From positions 2,480,001 through 2,544,000 of the forward strand of contig NZ_CP042434.1 in the NCBI RefSeq assembly GCF_007971385.1: DNA of 64,000 nt. The letters run 5' to 3'. The position numbers and the translations under genes were made by a program. The stretch is from Arachidicoccus ginsenosidivorans. Lineage in GTDB: Bacteria; Bacteroidota; Bacteroidia; Chitinophagales; Chitinophagaceae. Of the stretch, positions 17,398 through 26,490 are shown piece after piece; position 1 is the first letter of the stretch; every line of letters starts with the position of its first letter. Under the pieces are notes generated by a model. That model worked only from the letters and a program-made list of their open reading frames with translations, did not search any database and was not told the origin of the DNA.

Positions 17398-19389
17398 ATG
17401 CATGAGCATATGCAAATTGAACCTGGCACTTTACTAAGGACCATAGATAGTCCAAAGGACCTTAAAAACCTGGATCCTGCACAGTTACATCAATTGTGCG
17501 AAGAACTCCGACAATATATTATTGACGTTGTAAGTGTGCATGGGGGGCATTTTGCGGCTAGTTTAGGCGTGGTTGAACTAACGGTGGCCTTGCATTATGT
17601 CTATAATACGCCTTACGACCAACTGGTCTGGGATGTAGGCCATCAGGCTTACGGCCATAAAATCCTGACCGGTCGACGGGATAATTTCTATACCAACCGT
17701 AAATACAAGGGATTAAGCGGGTTTCCTAAACGCAGCGAAAGCCCTTTTGATACATTTGGGGTAGGTCATTCTTCCACCTCCATATCTGCAGCCCTGGGCA
17801 TGGCGATGGCAGCCAAATACAAGGGAGAAGACCGCAAATCTGTCGCCATTATCGGTGATGGGGCGCTTACGGCCGGTATTGCTTTTGAAGCCATGAACCA
17901 CGCCGGGGTCAGCGACGCTGATATGCTGATCATTCTCAATGACAACAATATGAGTATCGACCCCAATGTGGGCGCACTCAAAGAATACCTGACGGATATC
18001 TCTGTCTCCAGAACATATAATAAATTTAAAGAGGATGTCTGGAAGGCGCTTGGGAAACTGCCTATAGGAAAAGGCTTTACCCGGACCATGGCCAGTAAGC
18101 TGGCCGACAGCTTAAAAGGTATGGTCAATAAGAGCTCTAATCTTTTTGAATCTTTTAAAATCCGTTATTTTGGTCCCATAGACGGTCACAACATAACCAA
18201 TCTTGTGCAAACCTTACAGGAACTCAAGAAGATTCCCGGGCCCAAGATTCTGCATATCATCACTGTAAAAGGCAAGGGCTATGCCCCTGCTGAAAAAGAA
18301 CAGACCAAGTGGCATGCACCAGGGCTGTTTGATAAGATTACCGGGGAGATCTACAAAAAGAAATTTGAAGTGGCACAGCCACCAAAATATCAGGATGTAT
18401 TCGGCCATACACTGGTGGAGCTGGCAGAAAAAAATCCATTGATAATGGGCGTAACCCCTGCCATGCCAAGTGGGTGTTCCATGAAATTCATGATGGAAGC
18501 CATGCCGCAGAGGGCTTTTGATGTAGGGATTTGTGAGCAACATGCCGTAACAGTATCTGCCGGTATGGCCACACAAGGACTCAAGGTTTTCTGTAATATA
18601 TACTCCTCCTTTATGCAAAGGGCCTTTGATCAGGTGGTGCATGATGTAGCGATTCAGAATCTACCGGTAATTTTCTGCCTGGACAGAGCTGGACTTGTTG
18701 GCGAAGATGGACCCACCCATCATGGCGCTTATGACATTGCTTATTTCCGGTGTATTCCCAATATGGTGCTGTCGGCTCCGATGAATGAACAAGAGCTGCG
18801 CAATCTGATGTATACTGCTCAACTAGACAAAACAGATTTTCCCATGGTCATCCGTTATCCAAGAGGCAACGGCGTGATGGCTGATTGGCAAAAACCAATG
18901 CAGGAAGTTGAGATCGGTAAAGGGCGCCGGTTAAAAACCGGTAAAGACCTGGCTATACTGACTTATGGTCATCCGGGCAATTTTGCCGCATCGGCCATCA
19001 GGGAAGTCGCTGGTGAAGGGATAGATGCTGCCCACTATGATATGCGTTTTTGCAAACCACTAGATGAAACGCTACTTCATGAGGTCTTCCAGCAGTATGA
19101 TAAAATTATTACCGTAGAGGATGGTACCATTAAAGGTGGGTTTGGCAGTGCGATCCTGGAGTTTATGGCTGCCCATCATTATCAGGCCACTGTTGAGATT
19201 ATGGGTATTCCGGACAGGATTGTGGAGCATGGTACACCAAAAGAACTTATTGCAGAGTCAGGCTATGACGCACCGGCCATCAGTCAAAAGATCCGCCAAA
19301 TGATGATGGAGGATAAGTCGACATCAACTACCCTGCATTCGGAATATACCATTAAAAATAACAACGCTTCCTCCACAAAGAGACCGTAG
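17398..19389 (+). CDS. dxs: 1-deoxy-D-xylulose-5-phosphate synthase
   Basis: 663 residues. DXS condenses pyruvate and glyceraldehyde 3-phosphate with TPP to make DXP, the first step of the MEP isoprenoid pathway and a precursor for TPP and PLP. The TPP motif begins GDGALTAGIAFEAMNHAG and ends LNDNNMSI. Other motifs are HGGHFAASLGVVEL, DVGHQAYGHKILTGR, GHNITNLV and DRAGLVGEDGPTHHGAYD. The C-terminal Ser/Thr/Lys-rich tail of about 25 residues is extra. Start could be 17398 or the second ATG at 17410. The stop codon sits in the loop of a hairpin (see 19370-19407). Confidence 0.97.
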   Translation: MHEHMQIEPGTLLRTIDSPKDLKNLDPAQLHQLCEELRQYIIDVVSVHGGHFAASLGVVELTVALHYVYNTPYDQLVWDVGHQAYGHKILTGRRDNFYTNRKYKGLSGFPKRSESPFDTFGVGHSSTSISAALGMAMAAKYKGEDRKSVAIIGDGALTAGIAFEAMNHAGVSDADMLIILNDNNMSIDPNVGALKEYLTDISVSRTYNKFKEDVWKALGKLPIGKGFTRTMASKLADSLKGMVNKSSNLFESFKIRYFGPIDGHNITNLVQTLQELKKIPGPKILHIITVKGKGYAPAEKEQTKWHAPGLFDKITGEIYKKKFEVAQPPKYQDVFGHTLVELAEKNPLIMGVTPAMPSGCSMKFMMEAMPQRAFDVGICEQHAVTVSAGMATQGLKVFCNIYSSFMQRAFDQVVHDVAIQNLPVIFCLDRAGLVGEDGPTHHGAYDIAYFRCIPNMVLSAPMNEQELRNLMYTAQLDKTDFPMVIRYPRGNGVMADWQKPMQEVEIGKGRRLKTGKDLAILTYGHPGNFAASAIREVAGEGIDAAHYDMRFCKPLDETLLHEVFQQYDKIITVEDGTIKGGFGSAILEFMAAHHYQATVEIMGIPDRIVEHGTPKELIAESGYDAPAISQKIRQMMMEDKSTSTTLHSEYTIKNNNASSTKRP

Positions 19390-19407
19390 AAGGTCTCCAT
19401 GTGGAGG
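19370..19407 (+). other. Hairpin spanning the dxs stop codon
   Basis: CCTCCAC (19370-19376) pairs with GTGGAGG (19401-19407), and GAGACC (19380-19385) with GGTCTC (19392-19397), 13 bp with a 3x3 internal loop. The dxs TAG (19387-19389) is in the apical loop. No U-tract follows. A second inverted pair TGTAGAC/GTCTACA (19418-19424, 19451-19457) makes the dxs-serS gap highly structured. Confidence 0.55.
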
Positions 19408-19523
19408 TAAGAACTTTTGTAGACCCGGGTACTTAAAGAGCCAGTAGTCTGTCTACACACGATCAGCATAAGCATGAAAAGTCTAAAAGGCTAATCGGCT
19501 GGCCGCAGGAGCGCCAAGGAGCC

Positions 19524-19553
19524 TTGTTCAGAACAATTTAGGCCGTACATTTG
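19524..19553 (+). promoter_or_regulatory. serS promoter (-33 TTG and -7 TACATTTG)
   Basis: TTG at 19524-19526 is followed 19 nt later by TACATTTG at 19546-19553. Both elements and the spacing match the Bacteroidota sigma-A consensus. The predicted transcription start is near 19560, with a leader of about 60 nt. Confidence 0.65.
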
Positions 19554-19619
19554 CTGCACAAATTCAGTTTTTAATTCAACGTTCAATTCAAAGTCATTTA
19601 TTTTTTGATATAATAGATT

Positions 19620-20894
19620 ATGTTACAGGTAGCATTATTAAGGGAGAACCCAGAGGCGGTTAAAAGAAAATTGGCCGTTAAGCATTTTAATCAGATAGAG
19701 CTGGTCGATGAAATTATCCGGCTCGATGATCTAAGAAAAGCCACTCAGGCAAAATTTGATGAAGTTCAATCCAGTATAAATGCAGCCTCAAAGAATATTG
19801 GTGCTTTGATGGGACAAGGCAAAAAACAAGAGGCCGAAGCGCTTAAAAAAGAAATTTCTGAGCTAAAGCCCACGCTGGAGCCAATCAAAACGCAATATAC
19901 CGAGATCGAAAGAGAACTCTACGAAAAACTGGTGTTGCTGCCTAATTTACCCCAGGACGAAGTGCCTGCAGGTAAAAGCGCGGAAGATAATGTCGTGGTA
20001 CGCCAAAATGGAGATATTCACCCCCCGGCCGGAGGTAATCAACCTCATTGGGATCTGATCCGGGAATATGACCTGGTGGATTTTGAAACAGGTGCAAAGA
20101 TTACCGGAAGAGGCTTTCCGTTATATACCGGTCAGGGAGCGAAGTTTCAAAGAGCGTTGATTCAATACTTCCTGGATTTTAATACAGCTGCTGGCTACAG
20201 AGAGTTTATTCCGCCTTTTATGGTCAATGAAGCCTCTGCATTTGCCACCGGGCAGTTACCCGATAAGGAAGGGCAGATGTACCATGTAACTGAAGATAAC
20301 TTTTATTTGATTCCTACGGCGGAAGTGCCTGTTACCAATATATACAGAGACACGATCCTGCAACAGGAAAAACTGCCACTGATGCTAACGGCCTATTCTC
20401 CTTGTTTTAGACGTGAGGCAGGAAGTTTTGGTAAGGACGTAAGGGGATTGAACCGTGTACATCAATTTGAGAAGGTAGAAATCATTCAGATTACGCACCC
20501 TGATAAATCAGGGGAGGCCTTTGAGCAAATGGTGGAACATGTTGAAAAGCTATTGCAATCGCTGGAACTGCCTTACCGCATATTAAGACTTTGTGGTGGA
20601 GATATGAGTTTTACCAGTGCCATTACGTATGATTTTGAAGTCTACAGTGCAGCACAAGAGCGCTGGCTGGAAGTCAGCAGTGTCAGTAATTTTGAAACCT
20701 ATCAGGCCAACCGGTTAAAGTGCCGGTTTAAAAACGATACGGGCAAAACGCAGTTAGTACATACCTTAAATGGTAGTTCACTGGCACTCCCTCGTATTGT
20801 GGCCGCACTACTGGAAAATAACCAGACCCCTGAAGGTATTAAGATTCCCAAGGCATTAAAAAGTTATTTTGGTAAGGAACTGATTACAAAATAA
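19620..20894 (+). CDS. serS: Serine--tRNA ligase
   Basis: 424 residues, full length. It charges tRNA-Ser (and tRNA-Sec where present). The N-terminal antiparallel coiled coil (about 1-105, including LLRENPEAVKRKLAVKHFNQ) binds the tRNA extra arm. The class II catalytic domain has motif 2 around SPCFRREAGSFGKDVRGLNR and HQFEKVE, and motif 3 near LNGSSLALPRIVAALLENNQ. It has its own promoter and is convergent with the DUF1343 gene; its terminator appears to lie inside that gene. Confidence 0.98.
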   Translation: MLQVALLRENPEAVKRKLAVKHFNQIELVDEIIRLDDLRKATQAKFDEVQSSINAASKNIGALMGQGKKQEAEALKKEISELKPTLEPIKTQYTEIERELYEKLVLLPNLPQDEVPAGKSAEDNVVVRQNGDIHPPAGGNQPHWDLIREYDLVDFETGAKITGRGFPLYTGQGAKFQRALIQYFLDFNTAAGYREFIPPFMVNEASAFATGQLPDKEGQMYHVTEDNFYLIPTAEVPVTNIYRDTILQQEKLPLMLTAYSPCFRREAGSFGKDVRGLNRVHQFEKVEIIQITHPDKSGEAFEQMVEHVEKLLQSLELPYRILRLCGGDMSFTSAITYDFEVYSAAQERWLEVSSVSNFETYQANRLKCRFKNDTGKTQLVHTLNGSSLALPRIVAALLENNQTPEGIKIPKALKSYFGKELITK

Positions 20895-20927
20895 GCCTAC
20901 TATATAGACATTTTATGCGCATTTATC

Positions 20928-22319
20928 TTAAGGATAAAGCAGGTATTTACTGCGGATCTTTTTGAATGCTTTAAGTCCGGGCTCCCAGGAAGCCCGGATT
21001 TTTTTTAGGGATGTGTGACTGATGATTTGCTTTTTTAGGGTGTAATTGCCGGCCAGATAATCAAAATTACCCATCTGTGCACTTTGACTGCGATCAAAGA
21101 ACCTGGCTTTGTCCGGATAGGCTTCATATAAATCAAGAAGCCACTGCAGGTGGAGTTTGCCGGAAGTTTCTAATTTTTTTGTGTCATAGTTTCTTAGATC
21201 CAGGCCATAACAATCCTTGTTTTCATGGAGCGGATGTTCGCTCATGCCCTTTATGCCTTCGGGCTTAAAGGAGAAATCATATTTGCCTTTGAGCAGCGGG
21301 GCGCCTAAGACAGTAAAGGGAAAGTAAGTACCCCGGCCCTGGCTGATTATCGTCCCTTCAAATAAGCAAAGCGTGGGATAGAGCAGGATGCTTTGCTGGG
21401 TGTTCAGGTTAGGTGAGGGGGCTACCGGCAGGGTGTAATTCATTTGGTGGTCATAACCCGCCAGTTTAATGACTTTTAAATCGCAGTGCAGGCCATCGCC
21501 CAGCCAGCCTTCACCATTTATCATCCGGGCAAATTCCCCAATGGTCATACCATAGGCAATCGGTATGGGAAATTGACCAATACCGGATTTGAGCCGCATA
21601 TCCAAAATAGGCCCATCGATCAGGTAGCCATTAGGATTGGGCCTGTCTAAAACAAGTAAGGGCTTATGGTATTTTGCGCAGGATTGCATAACATTACGTA
21701 ATACATTAATATAGGTATAGAAACGGCACCCCACATCCTGTATGTCGAAAATAAAGATGTCAACATCTGACATATCAGCCTGGGAAGGGCTTTTTTTCTT
21801 GCCATAAAGGGAGATAATCGGAATGCCTGTTTTGGCATCTGTTTCATTGCCTACTACAGCTCCGTTGCTGGCATTACCCCTGAATCCATGTTCGGGTCCA
21901 AAAACCTTTACTACTTGAATGCCTAAAGAGAGCAAACTGTCTACTAAAGACTCACTGCCAATAATGGAGGAAGGGTTGGCCAGTATGGCCACACGTTTCC
22001 CTTTAAGCAAGGGTAGATATAAATTTGTCTGGTCTGCGCCGGTAAGAATGCTGTCCGCCGGTAACTTTCCATAGGACGTCGATACTGCAGGTCTTGTATT
22101 TAGCACCGGAGTGGCCATAGCAGGACGAGGCAGGATAAAAAGTAATAAGGCGGCCAGCGTTAAGCTGGTGGCCAAGGATCTTCTTAGCCAAAGGCTGCAA
22201 GGAAAAGTAAAAGTGAAAAACAATGGGAAATACAAAGGAAATGAAAAAGGAAAATGCTGCAGGATTGGAAAGGATGTATGGGAACTAAGGCTAAAAGGAG
22301 CGGTACGGTAACGATTCAT
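20928..22319 (-). CDS. DUF1343 / NamZ-like exo-beta-N-acetylmuramidase
   Basis: 463 residues. DUF1343 proteins include NamZ of Bacillus subtilis (GH171), which removes terminal MurNAc from peptidoglycan fragments. Family motifs are GKRVAILANPSSIIG, VVKVFGPEHGFRGNAS, IPIISLYGKKKSP, DVDIFIFDIQDVGCRFYTYI and LVLDRPNPNGYLIDGP. The N-terminus is odd: a Phe/Pro-rich run of about 40 residues precedes an ordinary signal peptide (LTLAALLLFILPRPAMA, ending near residue 69). A non-ATG start near the signal peptide (for example TTG at about codon 49) may be the real one. It is convergent with serS. Confidence 0.88.
   Translation of the reverse strand: MNRYRTAPFSLSSHTSFPILQHFPFSFPLYFPLFFTFTFPCSLWLRRSLATSLTLAALLLFILPRPAMATPVLNTRPAVSTSYGKLPADSILTGADQTNLYLPLLKGKRVAILANPSSIIGSESLVDSLLSLGIQVVKVFGPEHGFRGNASNGAVVGNETDAKTGIPIISLYGKKKSPSQADMSDVDIFIFDIQDVGCRFYTYINVLRNVMQSCAKYHKPLLVLDRPNPNGYLIDGPILDMRLKSGIGQFPIPIAYGMTIGEFARMINGEGWLGDGLHCDLKVIKLAGYDHQMNYTLPVAPSPNLNTQQSILLYPTLCLFEGTIISQGRGTYFPFTVLGAPLLKGKYDFSFKPEGIKGMSEHPLHENKDCYGLDLRNYDTKKLETSGKLHLQWLLDLYEAYPDKARFFDRSQSAQMGNFDYLAGNYTLKKQIISHTSLKKIRASWEPGLKAFKKIRSKYLLYP
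20976..21006 (+). terminator. serS terminator inside the 3' end of the DUF1343 gene
   Basis: TCCGGGCT pairs with AGCCCGGA (20976-20983 and 20991-20998; 7-nt loop) and T8 follows at once. This is a canonical plus-strand terminator about 80 nt past serS, embedded in coding sequence of the convergent gene. Confidence 0.75.
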
Positions 22320-22566
22320 AAGTTGTGATTAAGCGATGGAAAACTGCGTTTATATGGATATACTGATCTGGTTTGGAAAATAGAATGTTGTCTAAAATTA
22401 GGCAATTTAGATTAAATAACCTGCGTAAGCCAGCTGGGCACTTAATCAAAATACCCATTTCTTTCTGGGTGAAAATTTAAGGCATAATCGTTGGTACTGG
22501 CTTTTAAGAAACCTAGTCTCCGCTCTTGGAGGACAAAATGGCCACAAATTTACTTCGGTTTTCCCC

Positions 22567-22574
22567 TAACTTTG
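22567..22574 (+). promoter_or_regulatory. -7 promoter element directly before a start codon
   Basis: TAACTTTG matches TAnnTTTG and ends 5 nt before the ATG at 22580. If used, the transcript would begin at or next to the start codon. Confidence 0.45.
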
Positions 22575-22579
22575 CCATT

Positions 22580-22927
22580 ATGAACGCACAAGACGATTTA
22601 TTACAAAGATGGTGGCAGCTGGAGCAAAAGCTCATGGATAAATTTGGCAAAAAGCCCGATCTAGAATCTATATTATTTTTAATAGGCCTACAGGAAACCG
22701 GATTTATACAAGACAATATCTCTAAGGAACAAAAGCAGGACCTGATGCATGTGGCATTATGTACTGTATTGATGCCCAGTGGTTATTATGAGTTAGATCA
22801 TATGGATGCGGATGGCTGGCCACACTTTAACCAACTAAAAGAGCATCAGGCACAATCCTTAATGGAACAGGAAAGTCTGCTCAAAGACCATGTGTTATTT
22901 TATTTTCAAAATGAAGGATTGATTTAG
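22580..22927 (+). CDS. Conserved hypothetical protein
   Basis: 115 residues from the ATG at 22580. The frame extends upstream to an ATG at 22538, which has a GGAGGA tract before it, and to a TTG at 22526. The sequence (LLQRWWQLEQKLMDKFGKKP, LESILFLIGLQETG, MHVALCTVLMPSGYYELDHM) is helical and soluble with no membrane segment. It looks like the small proteins of this type present in many Chitinophagaceae, with no known function. The 22580 start is preferred because conserved-looking sequence begins there and a -7 element precedes it. Neighbours give no functional clue. Confidence 0.7.
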   Translation: MNAQDDLLQRWWQLEQKLMDKFGKKPDLESILFLIGLQETGFIQDNISKEQKQDLMHVALCTVLMPSGYYELDHMDADGWPHFNQLKEHQAQSLMEQESLLKDHVLFYFQNEGLI

Positions 22928-23106
22928 TTTCATAGAAAAGTGCCGGGAAAGGTGCAGGGGAAAACTTTAAAGGTTTTAATGGATAAGCCCAGGCCGCTTT
23001 TTTTGCCGGTGGTGTGATTTAGCGCTCTTTATGCCACTCAAATAAGTGTTCGCCCTTTCTTCTAAAAAATGAGGAGATATAGATATTTGGCGCTTATCTT
23101 TATCCA

Positions 23107-24372
23107 ATGGTGCTGACGGACTCAATTAAACTAGCCTTCCAGACGGTAAAAAGCAATAAGCTCAGAACCGGTATTACGGTAACTATTATCGCCTTGGGAA
23201 TCATGGCTTTAATTGGTATTGTCACGGCTACTACTGCTATTAAAGAAAAAATGCGGTCCAGTTTTTCTTCAATGGGCGCCAACGGGTTTACCATCACCTT
23301 TAAGGACCGGGGGCGGTTCGGCAACCAGGTGAAGGCAAAGTCCAGCGATGGTAAACTCCATAAAAAGTCCAATTTGGACAAACCCATCAGTTTGCAGGAA
23401 GCTGAACTGTTTAAATCCATTTATAAGTTCCCGGCTAAAGTCAGTATTGCTCTTGATGCCCAGGGAAGTGCAGAATTGCATTATCAGAATGTAAAGACCA
23501 ACCCCAATGTCGCTGTTAGTGGCGGAGATGAGAACTACCTGACTGTCAATGGATTTTCCGTGGCCTTTGGACGCAATCTCAATATTCAGGATGTGCAGTC
23601 AGGCCGTAATGTTTGTGTACTTGGCAGTGATGTGGCAAGTAAGCTGTTTTCTGGCAGAGCTCAGGCAGCACTCGATAAAACGATTTTAGTGGGTAGCAGA
23701 CCCTATAGAGTGATCGGGGTACTCGCTGCCAAAGGATCAGGATCTCGTGGGAGTCAGGACAATTTTATTCTGACCTCCTATAATAACATCAGACGGGCCA
23801 GGCTCAGTACCGCTTCGTCTTTTTCCATGGGCATTGCCTCAAATAATGTAGCACTTGTCAATCAGGCGGCCGAACAGGCCGTGGCTGATTTTAGAAGAGT
23901 TAGAAAACTACTACCCAACGAAGCAGATAACTTTGTCATCAATAAAAGTGATGAACTGGCAGAAAAGCTGATCGGGTCTTTAGGCTCTATTGAAGGAGGT
24001 GCGGTCGCCATTGGTTTTATTACCTTGATTGGTGCTGCTATCGGACTGACCAATATCATGCTGGTCGCCGTCAGTGAGCGAACAAAGGAAATTGGACTTG
24101 TAAAAGCCATTGGTGGCAAAAGAAAGGATATCCGGCGCCAATTTCTATTTGAATCGACCATTATCAGCCTTTTAGGCGCCATTATCGGTATCTTTTTAGG
24201 AATTATGGTGGGCAATTTGTTTGCAATTGTTATGAGTACAGGCTTTATTGTGCCATGGGGGTGGGTGCTGGCTGGTGTGATTGTATGTTCAGCAGTAGGT
24301 CTTTTGGCGGGTCTTTACCCGGCCTTAAAAGCTGCCCGGTTAAACCCCATAGATGCGCTTCGCTATGAGTAA
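23107..24372 (+). CDS. MacB/FtsX-type ABC transporter permease
   Basis: 421 residues. One N-terminal membrane segment (LRTGITVTIIALGIMALIGI) is followed by a large periplasmic MacB_PCD domain (about 45-285) and three C-terminal membrane segments containing the FtsX core (NIMLVAVSERTKEIGLVKAI, GAIIGIFLGIMVG). This is the MacB/LolCE fold, which powers periplasmic processes rather than classical import. No ATPase gene is next to it; the partner must be encoded elsewhere. The ATG lies shortly after TATCTTTA, near a -7 element. Confidence 0.93.
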   Translation: MVLTDSIKLAFQTVKSNKLRTGITVTIIALGIMALIGIVTATTAIKEKMRSSFSSMGANGFTITFKDRGRFGNQVKAKSSDGKLHKKSNLDKPISLQEAELFKSIYKFPAKVSIALDAQGSAELHYQNVKTNPNVAVSGGDENYLTVNGFSVAFGRNLNIQDVQSGRNVCVLGSDVASKLFSGRAQAALDKTILVGSRPYRVIGVLAAKGSGSRGSQDNFILTSYNNIRRARLSTASSFSMGIASNNVALVNQAAEQAVADFRRVRKLLPNEADNFVINKSDELAEKLIGSLGSIEGGAVAIGFITLIGAAIGLTNIMLVAVSERTKEIGLVKAIGGKRKDIRRQFLFESTIISLLGAIIGIFLGIMVGNLFAIVMSTGFIVPWGWVLAGVIVCSAVGLLAGLYPALKAARLNPIDALRYE

Positions 24373-24552
24373 AGGGGCCGACTAACTTTAAATATACCGA
24401 ATCTTATTTTTTGATTTAGAAGGTACAATGGAAATTTCCTCTTATATTCATGCATATTTTCTAATTTCCTTTCGCTATCTTCGTGGGTTATTAGCCTATG
24501 CTAATGTGCATTAGGTTACCATTTATATAACGAAAAACATAATCAAAATAAA

Positions 24553-26121
24553 ATGACGTCGGAATTGATATTTGAGGCTATCGTTGCCATTGTTGGCGTG
24601 GTAGTGGGTATTATAGCGGGAAAATTCATTTTTGCCAAGGACAACCGCAGACAATTGGAGGAAGCAGAAGAAAAAGCCAAGGGCATTGTTAAAGAGGCAC
24701 ATCTGCGTTCAGAAACCATTAAAAAAGAAAAACAACTTGAGGCAAAAGAAAAATTTGTTCAACTAAAAGCAGAACACGATAAAGAAATTCTGGAAAGAAA
24801 TAAAAAGATCGGAGATATTGAAAATAAGATCAAGCAGAAGGAAAACTCAATTAACCAGAAGGAAAATGCATTAGATCGTCAAATCAAAGAAAATAATGTC
24901 ATCAAGGACAATCTGAATAAACAGATTGAGGTGGTTAACCTGAAAAGAACGGAACTGGAAAAACACCAGGAAGAACATATCCGTCGGCTGGAAAAGATCT
25001 CCAATCTTTCCTCAGAGGAAGCTAAAGCGCAACTCATTGAGAATCTGAAAAGTGAGGCCAGAACTCAGGCTTTAGGCTTACAGCAGGATATTATAGAAGA
25101 AGCCAAGCAGAAGGCCAATAAAGAAGCCCGTAAAATTATTATTCAGTCCATTCAGCGGACGGCTGCAGAGCAGACTATTGAAAATACCGTCACCGTATTT
25201 AATCTGGAAACCGATGAGGTGAAAGGCCAGATTATTGGTCGGGAAGGCCGTAACATCCGGGCCATTGAAGCTGCGACAGGTGTTGACCTGATCGTAGATG
25301 ATACCCCGGAAGCAGTGATTCTTTCCAGTTTTGATCCCCTGCGTAGAGAGATTGCCCGTCTTTCCTTACAGCGACTGGTATCTGATGGTCGTATCCATCC
25401 GGCCAGAATCGAAGAGGTGGTTGAAAAAACGCGCCGGCAGCTGGAAGAGCAAATTATGGAAATCGGTGAGCGGACGATTATCGAACTCGGCATCCACGGT
25501 TTACATAAAGAACTGGTCAGAATCGTAGGGAAAATGCGATTCAGGTCTTCCTACGGGCAGAACTTGCTGATGCACAGTAGAGAAACAGCCAATCTTTGTG
25601 GTATCATGGCCTCAGAATTAGGCCTGAATCCTAAACTGGCCAAAAGAGCAGGGCTTTTACATGATATTGGTAAAGTACCCGATGAAGAAACCGAATTAAG
25701 CCATGCCCTTTATGGAGCAAAGATGGCAGAGAAATATGGAGAGAATCCAGCTGTGGTAAATGCCATTGGCGCTCACCACGATGAAATGGAAATGCTGTAT
25801 GTGATTTCTCCTATTGTCCAGGCTTGTGATGCCATCAGTGGGGCAAGACCAGGAGCGCGTCGCGAGATCATGCAACAATACATTCAGCGCATCAAGGACT
25901 TGGAATCGCTGGCCCAAGGGTATACCGGTGTCGAGAAAGCTTATGCTATTCAGGCGGGTCGCGAACTCCGTGTTATTGTGGAAGCAGATAAGGTAACTGA
26001 TGATGACTCCAATAAACTCAGTTTTGAGATTGCCCAGAAGATACAGACTGAAATGACCTATCCCGGCCAGATCAAAGTAACCGTTATCCGGGAGAAAAGA
26101 GCGGTGAATGTGGCCAGATAG
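24553..26121 (+). CDS. rny: Ribonuclease Y
   Basis: 522 residues, typical length. RNase Y is a membrane-anchored endoribonuclease that starts mRNA decay. It has an N-terminal membrane segment ([20 protein letters not shown]), a long charged coiled coil (about 35-190), a KH domain ([20 protein letters not shown]) and an HD domain with [20 protein letters not shown] and IGAHHDE. All metal-binding His/Asp motifs are intact. It stands between the permease and typA with its own gaps on both sides. Confidence 0.97.
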   Translation: MTSELIFEAIVAIVGVVVGIIAGKFIFAKDNRRQLEEAEEKAKGIVKEAHLRSETIKKEKQLEAKEKFVQLKAEHDKEILERNKKIGDIENKIKQKENSINQKENALDRQIKENNVIKDNLNKQIEVVNLKRTELEKHQEEHIRRLEKISNLSSEEAKAQLIENLKSEARTQALGLQQDIIEEAKQKANKEARKIIIQSIQRTAAEQTIENTVTVFNLETDEVKGQIIGREGRNIRAIEAATGVDLIVDDTPEAVILSSFDPLRREIARLSLQRLVSDGRIHPARIEEVVEKTRRQLEEQIMEIGERTIIELGIHGLHKELVRIVGKMRFRSSYGQNLLMHSRETANLCGIMASELGLNPKLAKRAGLLHDIGKVPDEETELSHALYGAKMAEKYGENPAVVNAIGAHHDEMEMLYVISPIVQACDAISGARPGARREIMQQYIQRIKDLESLAQGYTGVEKAYAIQAGRELRVIVEADKVTDDDSNKLSFEIAQKIQTEMTYPGQIKVTVIREKRAVNVAR

Positions 26122-26241
26122 ATTAGGAGAATAACCTGGTAATTTGCTGATCGTTAGTGATTAATCGCGGTTTTGCTATTATATTAACCGCTTAACGACC
26201 TACAACCATAGCAGGTAAAATATTAAATCAATAATATTTAT

Positions 26242-26290
26242 AACAGCAAACCCAGTTGATTTTTAAACAAAATCAACTGGGTTTGCTGTT
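26242..26290. repeat. Perfect 22-bp inverted repeat between rny and typA
   Basis: Arms at 26242-26263 and 26269-26290 are exact reverse complements (core AACAGCAAACCCAGTTGA), separated by a 5-nt loop. Its position, 120 nt after rny, suggests a terminator, but no U-tract follows on either strand beyond three T residues. It may act as a 3' mRNA stabiliser. Confidence 0.8.
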
Positions 26291-26459
26291 TACTGGGTAG
26301 TAAGGAAGTGCCTCAAATTGTGAGACTGTCTCATAATTTCGATCCAAAGCGGTTTATTTTTGCCGACCGCCAGCCTTTATGTGACCTATTTAAAGGTTAT
26401 TTTACCATTAATAAGCACAAAACACCCCCATATAACACTGTTTGCACTATTTATTTAGT

Positions 26460-26467
26460 ACCTTTGC
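26460..26467 (+). promoter_or_regulatory. -7 promoter element for typA
   Basis: TACCTTTG matches TAnnTTTG and lies 23 nt before the typA ATG. A TTTG at 26442-26445 is too close (14-nt gap) to be a regular -33. Confidence 0.5.
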
Positions 26468-26490
26468 GCCCTTAATATAAAATTATTTTA

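Noticed and set aside
19390..19560. Possible tRNA between dxs and serS
   Set aside because: Contains paired arms but no TTC-type T-loop, no CCA-adjacent acceptor stem and no cloverleaf spacing.
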